Below, piece after piece: positions 5,401 to 11,500 of a stretch of 14,111 nt of DNA. The notes under the pieces were generated by a model, which worked only from the letters and a program-made list of their open reading frames with translations, was not told where the DNA came from and searched no databases. Location of the stretch: NCBI GenBank assembly GCA_016741945.1, contig JACVCQ010000003.1:1-14111 (forward strand). The letters run 5' to 3'. The position numbers and the translations under genes were made by a program. The stretch is from Chitinophagaceae bacterium (lineage in GTDB: Bacteria > Bacteroidota > Bacteroidia > Chitinophagales > Chitinophagaceae). Position 1 is the first letter of the stretch. Each line of letters begins with the position of its first letter.

Positions 5401-7229
5401 TTCAACAGAATAAAGTGTTTATCTAAATCTTCTTCATTAAACAATACAAAGCAATCGGCATTGATTGCCTCATTACGGCCGGCTCGTCCTGCTTCCTGCA
5501 CATAATTCTCAAGCGAATCGGAAATATCATAATGTATTACACAACCAACATTGTCTTTATCAACGCCCATACCAAATGCAGAAGTGGCTATCATTGTGTT
5601 TATCTTTCCTGCCATGAAGGCATTTTGGTTTTCGGATTTCTCATCCTTATCCATTTTACCGTGATAGGGTTTAGCTACAAATCCATCATCACTTAATCGT
5701 TTGGCAAGTTTATATGCTCTTTTAGTTCGGGAAACATATACAATCGTAGGACAGTTCTTCGCTTCAATAATACTCCTTAGCTGGTTATATTTTTCCTCTT
5801 CATTATCTTTTTGGTAAACACTGTAATGCAAATTGGTTCTTGAAACATTGGCAGTAAAAACGTTTAGGTTAAGGCCTAATTTATCCTTGAAATAGGATTT
5901 GATGTCTTCAATTACTTTTTGCTTGGCTGTGGCGGTAAAGCAGGAAACAGGAATTCTATAATCAAGGCCCTTTTTCTCCTGAAGGTTTTTTATAAAGTCA
6001 CCAATGTATAAGTAATCGACCCTAAAATCTTGTCCCCATGAAGAGAAGCAGTGTGCCTCATCAATAACAAATCTTGCAATTTTTCTTTTCAGGAGTAGTC
6101 GTTCAATTGTAACGGAGCGGAGTGATTCAGGAGAAATATATAAAAGGCTTGCAAAGCCATTTTCGATTCTTTCAATGGCTTTTGTTCTCTCGATAGGATC
6201 GAGCAAACCATTAATGGTAACAGCTTCTGTGATGCCTTTCTTTTCAAGATTGTCTACTTGATCTTTCATCAAAGATTGCAGGGGAGCGATCACTACTGTT
6301 AATGCTTTTGCATTTTCTCCACTCATTAATGCAGGAACCTGAAAAGTAATAGATTTACCTCCGCCTGTAGGAAATACAGCGAGGATAGATTCGCCATGAA
6401 TAGTAGCATTAACAGCATCTTCTTGTAGTGGCTCATCACCATACTTACGGAATGTTTCAAAGCCAAAATGTTTTTTTAGGGCTTGAATAGGATTTAAAGC
6501 AAGTTTACAATAATCACACCCCTGTATACATGGGCTGTTTTTCATTAAGAAAAGCAATCTTTCAACATCAGGATAGTTTTTTAAAACCCAGGCTGGGGTA
6601 ATGGAAAAGCGATCATCGCAATTTAATAAGGCTAATGTATATGCTAACGAAACGGGAGAGGTTTCAATGAATAATTTTAGATCGCTTTCACTACATATTT
6701 TACCCTGGAAACGATTTTTAATTATAGCGTGTAATTGCTCCTTGTTTAGCGAACTGGAGTAATTGATATATCTAAAAAAAAATTCAAACCCTTTTTGATC
6801 TGACAAAAGCAAATACAATATTTCCTTAAACTCATCATCCAGCTTTTGAAACGCAGCTACTTCATCAAAAAATAAATCTTTGGCTTTTTTAGCGTCGTTC
6901 AAAGGGTTGTTAAGCTCATCTGTTTGTAGCTTCTCGTCTTTCAAAAGTTTGTGGTAGGGCTGCTTGGGAAATAACAAAGGAGAAAACAATAAAGTGTCAA
7001 TAGCCTTATCTATTCCCCATTGTGCATTGCCAAAATACTTTTGTAGGTAAATAAGGTCATGAGATAGAATATTATGCCCGCAAATGAAATCAGATTTCTC
7101 AATAAATTTCTCGAACTCTTTAGGCTGGTTTTTATGAAAAGCTGAATCATCTATCAAAACACAGCCGATATCAAGCAACTGTTTGCTAGTATTACTTACT
7201 TCAATATCGAAAAAGGCAATAGATCTCAT
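2424..7229 (-). CDS. Exonuclease-RecQ-UvrD fusion DNA helicase, 1601 aa
   Basis: Three enzymatic modules lie in one chain. Residues 1-125 form a DnaQ/ExoIII-like fold: FFDIE (D8, E10), GHNILSHD (51-58) and NDAKKAKDLF (111-120). Residues 250-600 form a RecQ-type SF2 helicase: motif 0 near 254-272, Walker A PTGGGKS (287-293), DEAH (390-393), FTATAK (431-436) and QEAGRAGR (578-585). Winged-helix and helical linker segments run to about 1040. Residues 1050-1490 form a UvrD/Rep-type SF1 helicase: GPGSGKT (1071-1077), DEAQ (1177-1180), GDDDQNIYGFRGA (1206-1218), ENYRS (1239-1243), STIHKAKGKEFD (1429-1440) and YVAITRAK (1461-1468). Both helicase cores look intact. It probably unwinds and trims DNA repair or recombination intermediates in the cytoplasm. 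The RecQ zinc cysteines normally found after motif VI are absent, but C234, C238 and C241 stand just before the RecQ core. It resembles multi-domain proteins annotated as RecQ in Bacteroidota. The exact role, repair or defence, is not visible. Confidence 0.93.
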   Translation of the reverse strand: MRSIAFFDIEVSNTSKQLLDIGCVLIDDSAFHKNQPKEFEKFIEKSDFICGHNILSHDLIYLQKYFGNAQWGIDKAIDTLLFSPLLFPKQPYHKLLKDEKLQTDELNNPLNDAKKAKDLFFDEVAAFQKLDDEFKEILYLLLSDQKGFEFFFRYINYSSSLNKEQLHAIIKNRFQGKICSESDLKLFIETSPVSLAYTLALLNCDDRFSITPAWVLKNYPDVERLLFLMKNSPCIQGCDYCKLALNPIQALKKHFGFETFRKYGDEPLQEDAVNATIHGESILAVFPTGGGKSITFQVPALMSGENAKALTVVIAPLQSLMKDQVDNLEKKGITEAVTINGLLDPIERTKAIERIENGFASLLYISPESLRSVTIERLLLKRKIARFVIDEAHCFSSWGQDFRVDYLYIGDFIKNLQEKKGLDYRIPVSCFTATAKQKVIEDIKSYFKDKLGLNLNVFTANVSRTNLHYSVYQKDNEEEKYNQLRSIIEAKNCPTIVYVSRTKRAYKLAKRLSDDGFVAKPYHGKMDKDEKSENQNAFMAGKINTMIATSAFGMGVDKDNVGCVIHYDISDSLENYVQEAGRAGRNEAINADCFVLFNEEDLDKHFILLNQTKISSKEINQIWKAIKELTKTRDKASNSALEIARKAGWDDGINEIETRVTTAIAALEDAGYLKRGQNMPRVFANSILSKNAQEAVDKINASEKFSNKQKEQAVRIIKKLFSSKSKRLSTDEDAESRVDYISDKLGIVKEEVIRVIELMKEEKILAQTKDLTAFIKKAESVNKSLSIVESFRKQEELLLSHLKEIEAAYHLKEIIELFVQSGIKDCSLNKLKTIINFWAIKNWIKRHNLEYSRNHVQMGLRMDKAEFREKQEKRHLLAKLITEHLHKKATELAGTDNKQEEILVEFSVQELKEMVESEQGMFSVKASLDDIEDSLFYLSRIEAIKIEGGFLVVHNRLTIDRIEKNNSIQYKKSDYEKLKQFYDQKVQQIHIVGEYAKKMIRNYNEALQFVEDYFKLNYTSFLSKYFPGSRQDEIKRTLTPEKFMRLFGTLSPAQLKIIKDSGNQYMVVAAGPGSGKTKLLVHKLASLLLAEDVKHEQLLMLTFSRAAATEFKKRLIELIGNAANFIEIKTFHSYCFDLLGRVGSLLESDNIIHTAVEKIRTGEIETFRITKTVLVVDEAQDMNKEEYELVKALMEQNEEMRVILVGDDDQNIYGFRGADSAYMQNLITEKKASKYELTENYRSKDNIVCLANAWASTISTRLKTEPCFASQQQNGVIDITEYAQNNIIVPLSAVISKAALSGSTGVLTKTNEDAVLLSGLLLQQGVQAKLIQSNDGFNLSNLCELRFFSDIINENSDSPSITDEDWEDAKRRLNAHITGSAKKDLSNAAIKAFEEANTAKKYKSDWKAFLFESKVEDFLSIDSEVVYVSTIHKAKGKEFDNVYLLLKNFTPATDEDKRQFYVAITRAKTNLSIHYNDRYLKPFVVDALTYNEDRNIYSEPHQIAVYLTHRDVQLGYFEFVQHRINTLFSGTPLQIVEDGLGNSKGELILKYSQKFREALREYQDKGFNIAAAKINYVVYWKNEAKEKEIKIVLPLLLLKKA

Positions 7230-7379
7230 TCTCAGAATAAGGGCTGTTACATTACTCTAAAATAACCTAAACTATCAATTTAAGAAAATTGCTTATTTGA
7301 TGACTTTGCAACTAAGTATATAGCCAGAATCTCAAAGATTATTCGACCATATTGCCATCTTCATTCTTCCATGTTTCAC

Positions 7380-7505
7380 TTATCTCCCCACAAACTGCAA
7401 AGTCAAATAAGCCGTAAACGTTCCAAACAACCCCACACCCACCGTCATCAATAAGAAATTAATCATTCCCCCTTCGGCAATAATGGTAAATGATTGCTGA
7501 ATCAT
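7380..7505 (-). CDS. Small single-span membrane peptide, 41 aa
   Basis: This short frame begins MIQQSFTIIAEGG and continues with a Gly-rich hydrophobic span (about residues 14-39, MINFLLMTVGVGLFGTFTAY onward), ending VGR-stop. ATG is at 7505-7503. It starts 6 bases after the PorP/SprF stop codon, with GAGAGATA just upstream, so it should be translated from the same mRNA. The bias towards one clean membrane span and the tight spacing argue for a real gene. I do not recognise a family. It could be an accessory inner-membrane peptide or a chance frame. After the stop, the same frame stays open for 15 more codons without a clear domain. The remaining 150 bases up to the helicase gene show no other feature. 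Confidence 0.5.
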   Translation of the reverse strand: MIQQSFTIIAEGGMINFLLMTVGVGLFGTFTAYLTLQFVGR

Positions 7506-7511
7506 TATCTC

Positions 7512-8570
7512 TCACTTAGAATACCACCACCCAACATTATTCTTCCCTCCAAACCTCGGACATCGAACTTTGTTTCTGGAAGAAGACTCACCTTTTAGAA
7601 AACCCAGAAAGGATAATGTAATTTCCATTCCACCCCTATATTGTGAACCTGTTCTTAGTTGTGATCCATTAGCATCATAACTAAGACCCAGCATTAATTT
7701 AGATGCCTGTATTTTGAAAGCAGGTATTAAAGCATCGTTCCATCGATAAAAAGCACCTACCGAAAGTTTGATATTATCACCATCATCTAAATAAGATGTT
7801 ACAGGAAATTCATATAACATACCTCCAAACAATTGCTTATTTCCGGTTTGCTGATAATAGTCAACGTACGCAATAATTTGGCTTCGTTCAGTAAAAGGTG
7901 TACTTAGTCCTGCATTAAAAACAAGCTTTGGTGCATGGGAAGAATTCGCATCAGCATTAAAAAAATTCAATTTGGGTTTGTTGAGATGAAAAAGAGCTGT
8001 GCCAATATAAAATCTGGAGTCTTCTCCATAATTGGAAGAAAATACCAACCCAGCAGACATATCAATATAAGATATGCCTGTATTGGTAAGTATTTGTGCT
8101 GATACATTGCCTGGTGAATAGCTACCATTTCTAAACTGATCATCAAACTGAGCTTTTGAAGGATCAAAATTACTTAGTACCCCTCCAAGCATAAATGAAC
8201 CGGATAAGTAGGTATCATTATCATTACTTAGAGACTGGTGATAAGTAATGACAGGTAAAACCTGAATTCGTTTGAGTGCCAAGTCGCCTGCCTTGTCATA
8301 CGTCATCTGTAATCCAAAGGTATAGTAGCTATTACTTTGATCATTAACAGATTTTTTATACTCTACGCCAAGTGCTCTTGTTTGAAAAGGAACTGTAACG
8401 CTGGCCCATTGATTTCTATAAACAGAACTAACTCTGATATCGCCATTGAATATGCCCGATAAAGCCGGGTTGCGCAACATCGGCATTTCATAGAACTGTG
8501 AAAATGAAAAGTCTTGCGATAATAAAGCTACCGGAAAACATAAGAGTATTGCTAATAAAACTTTTCTCAT
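7512..8570 (-). CDS. PorP/SprF-family T9SS outer-membrane protein, 352 aa
   Basis: This is a beta-barrel-type outer-membrane protein of the PorP/SprF family, which works with the type IX secretion machinery. SprF-like members are needed for export of a partner surface protein carrying a type B C-terminal domain. A signal peptide is clear (MRKVLLAILLCFPVALLS, cleavage probably before Q19). The mature N-terminus shows family hallmarks: FSQFY (23-27), NPALSG (34-39) and YRNQW (51-55). The rest alternates Gly/aromatic beta strands, e.g. YYTFGLQMTYDKAG and LSVGAFYRW. Near the end, GMEITLSF and CPRF (337-340) match the usual family C-terminus. Twelve further residues (GGKNNVGWWYSK) follow, which is unusual. 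It begins 6 bases after the stop of the giant surface protein, so the two are almost surely co-transcribed. Membership is clear. Partner specificity is inferred from position. Confidence 0.93.
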   Translation of the reverse strand: MRKVLLAILLCFPVALLSQDFSFSQFYEMPMLRNPALSGIFNGDIRVSSVYRNQWASVTVPFQTRALGVEYKKSVNDQSNSYYTFGLQMTYDKAGDLALKRIQVLPVITYHQSLSNDNDTYLSGSFMLGGVLSNFDPSKAQFDDQFRNGSYSPGNVSAQILTNTGISYIDMSAGLVFSSNYGEDSRFYIGTALFHLNKPKLNFFNADANSSHAPKLVFNAGLSTPFTERSQIIAYVDYYQQTGNKQLFGGMLYEFPVTSYLDDGDNIKLSVGAFYRWNDALIPAFKIQASKLMLGLSYDANGSQLRTGSQYRGGMEITLSFLGFLKGESSSRNKVRCPRFGGKNNVGWWYSK

Positions 8571-8576
8571 AATAAA

Positions 8577-11500
8577 TTATTTAAACAATGTAATATTCCC
8601 TTTATAGGGATAGCTTGTATTGTTTTCACAAATCACTTCACAAGTATATATGTATACATCGGGTGGTGCTTTTTTACCGTTGATAAGGCCATCCCAACCC
8701 TGCGATTTATCATTTGGTTGAAAATTCGATCTTTCAAAAACAACACCTCCCCACCTGTTAAAAATTCTAAATGATTTTATAGAACGAATACCTGAGGCCC
8801 TAACTATCAATACATCATTTAAACCATCTCCATCTGGTGTAAATACATTCGGAATAAACACTTGTGCTCTTTCACAAAATACTTTTATGTTAATACTGTC
8901 TGTTGCCATACAGCCATTAGCTGTAACACCTTTAACAGTATAGGTAATATTGTTTTTTATGGTTGCTATTGGTAGCGGACAGGTACTACAGTTAATATCA
9001 TTATTCGGCTTCCATTCCCATTCAGCAACCGGTCCATTTGTGATGGTACTATTTAATGGAAGTAGCGTTCCGGTAGGTAAGAGTTTATCGGGACCCAGAT
9101 CAATTGATAAAGAAGGGAAAACCCTTATAGGAAGTCTTACGGTATCGGAACAGTTATGAATGGTAGTAACAACAAACACAGTTAAATAATTACCCGGAAA
9201 CTGATAAACAGTAGGTGCATTTAATGTAGTAACGGTAGACCCGGAAGAGAAATTCCAAACAGTACTTTTAATCGGGTCAAGTGAAAAAACATTCGCAGCA
9301 AAAGGAACTACTTGACCCACACAAGCAATAGAGTCTTTATTCGTATTTACTTTTGGAATATCCCAAATGGTAATAGGTATTGATCTTCGAATGGTATCCT
9401 TACAACCACTATTACCTTCGGTAATCTGTCTTACCTGCCAAGTGCTAGGAGCGTTGTATGTATGGATAGGATTTCTATTATTGCTACTATTTCCATCTCC
9501 AAAATCCCACTGTATTGACTTCACTCCATAAAAAGCTGTAGACCGATCTGTAAAAGCTACAATGGTATTACCGCAGGCCTGTTCAATTGTATTTGTAAAT
9601 CTACCAGTAACATTATCTACTCGTATAGAATCAATACCATTTAACCGGCTTCTGCACTTGCCTTCAGGTCCGGCAAGTAAATCAACTGTTGGAAAATAAG
9701 GTCCTGCTGCTGCATACTTATGGGAAACAATTTTTTCAGTGGAAACCCGTACATTTCCATCGCCGAAATTCCATCGAATAGAATCCACGCCTGGAGCCGC
9801 CACTTCAAATCTTGCGGCATCATTTAAACATACCGGAGTAATATTATGCTGAAAAATACCTTTAGGTCCTGTTATGGTAACAGTTCTTGTTGCTTCAAAC
9901 CTACATCCTCCGGGATATTGAGCTGTCATAACCACCTGAAAAGTTCCTGTTGACCTGTAAGTATGCGAAACCACATCGCCCTCATTGAATGCACCATCAC
10001 CGAAATTCCAAGTTGTTTTTGAGGAAGGTAGTACCAGATTAGTAAAAGTTACATCGAATGGAAAACAGGTTCCAACACTGTCAGACATTAAAAAATTTCC
10101 AACAGAGGGTCTAACAAAAATGTAAGCCAAAGAACTAGCCTTAATACAGGGAGATACAATGACGAGTCTTCTTACATAAATTGTTGATAGTGGAGTCGTA
10201 TTTAAATTGGCTCCGGTTTGACCAGGAATATCCACCCAATCAGTTTTACCGTCTTTACTTTGTTGCCATTGGTAATCAAAAACATTGTATGCTCCAATGG
10301 GTAGTTGACCTGCAATGGCAACTGCTTGTCCTGGACATACAGTTAGATCCGTAGTATCAATAATATTATTAAACTCAGGAACTACTTCTATAGGAATTAC
10401 GGATGTATCCGATAAATTACAACCCCTCGATACACCGGCCGAAATTGAAATGATTCTGGCTGAAAAACTTTTTTGAACATTTAAAAAATTAATCGTTGTT
10501 GAATTTACAGATGTATCTATCCAGGTAGAGGGTATAGCAGGATTAAAGGAATATTGCCATTTTGAAACTACACCTCTAAATGAGTTTCCCGCAGCTATTA
10601 GAATATCATTGCCAACACAAGCTTTGCTGGCAGAAGCAACCAATGGACCGGTTATTGGTTTATCAAATACAATTACTTCTGTAGTATCTCTTGTGGTTGC
10701 ACAAGCATTATTACTAATAGACCACACTAATCTGTAAGTACCCGATCTATTAAACATAAATACAGATGTAGGACTATTAGGGTTGCGAATTGTACTAGAA
10801 CTACCAGCAGGAACTGAACTAAGTAATGTCCATGTGCCGGTTTCAAATGTGGGATTCAGTAAACTATTCCCTGCAAGTGAAACAGAATCATTTCCAGAAG
10901 TGAATGCACAAACAATTTTATCTGATCCGGCAGTTGCTGATGTCATAGCAGGTGTATTCACAATCTCAACATCATCAGAAGAACTAGGACAAGCCCCAGG
11001 ACCAGTGATCACCCAGCTAAATCTATATGTTTGTCCAGGCTGTAATCCAGTTATGGTAGTATTTCGTAATGACGGATTTGTGATTGTTACAGTGGATCCT
11101 GATACTTGACTCCAGACTCCCGTTCCAAATGAAGGCGCATTACCGTTAAGTGTTGCTTGTGTTTGATTACATAATCTTTGATCTATTCCAGCATTCGAAG
11201 GGGTAACCGCCGGAACAACAGTTATTGTGCTTGCAGTAGAATTGACTTGTGGACAAACCCCACTTTGCACAACAGCTCTGTACAAAGTAGTAGTTGTTAG
11301 GTTTGAATAATTTAAAGAAGTGGTAGTATTATTTACAGTAGCCCAACTAGAACCATTATTAGTTGAACGTTCCCAACGGATGACCGATCCTGTTTGACCA
11401 GATAAGTTGATAGTTCCACTATTTCCTGTAATACAAACGGTTGCATTACCAGATGTAACCCCTGCTACTGTTGTTGGAGATGTATTGACTTGTGTAACGG

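Noticed and set aside
10783..11109. Plus-strand frames opposite the adhesin (also 13036-13350)
   Set aside because: These are antisense shadows of the low-complexity Thr/Ser/Val repeats, with no independent support.
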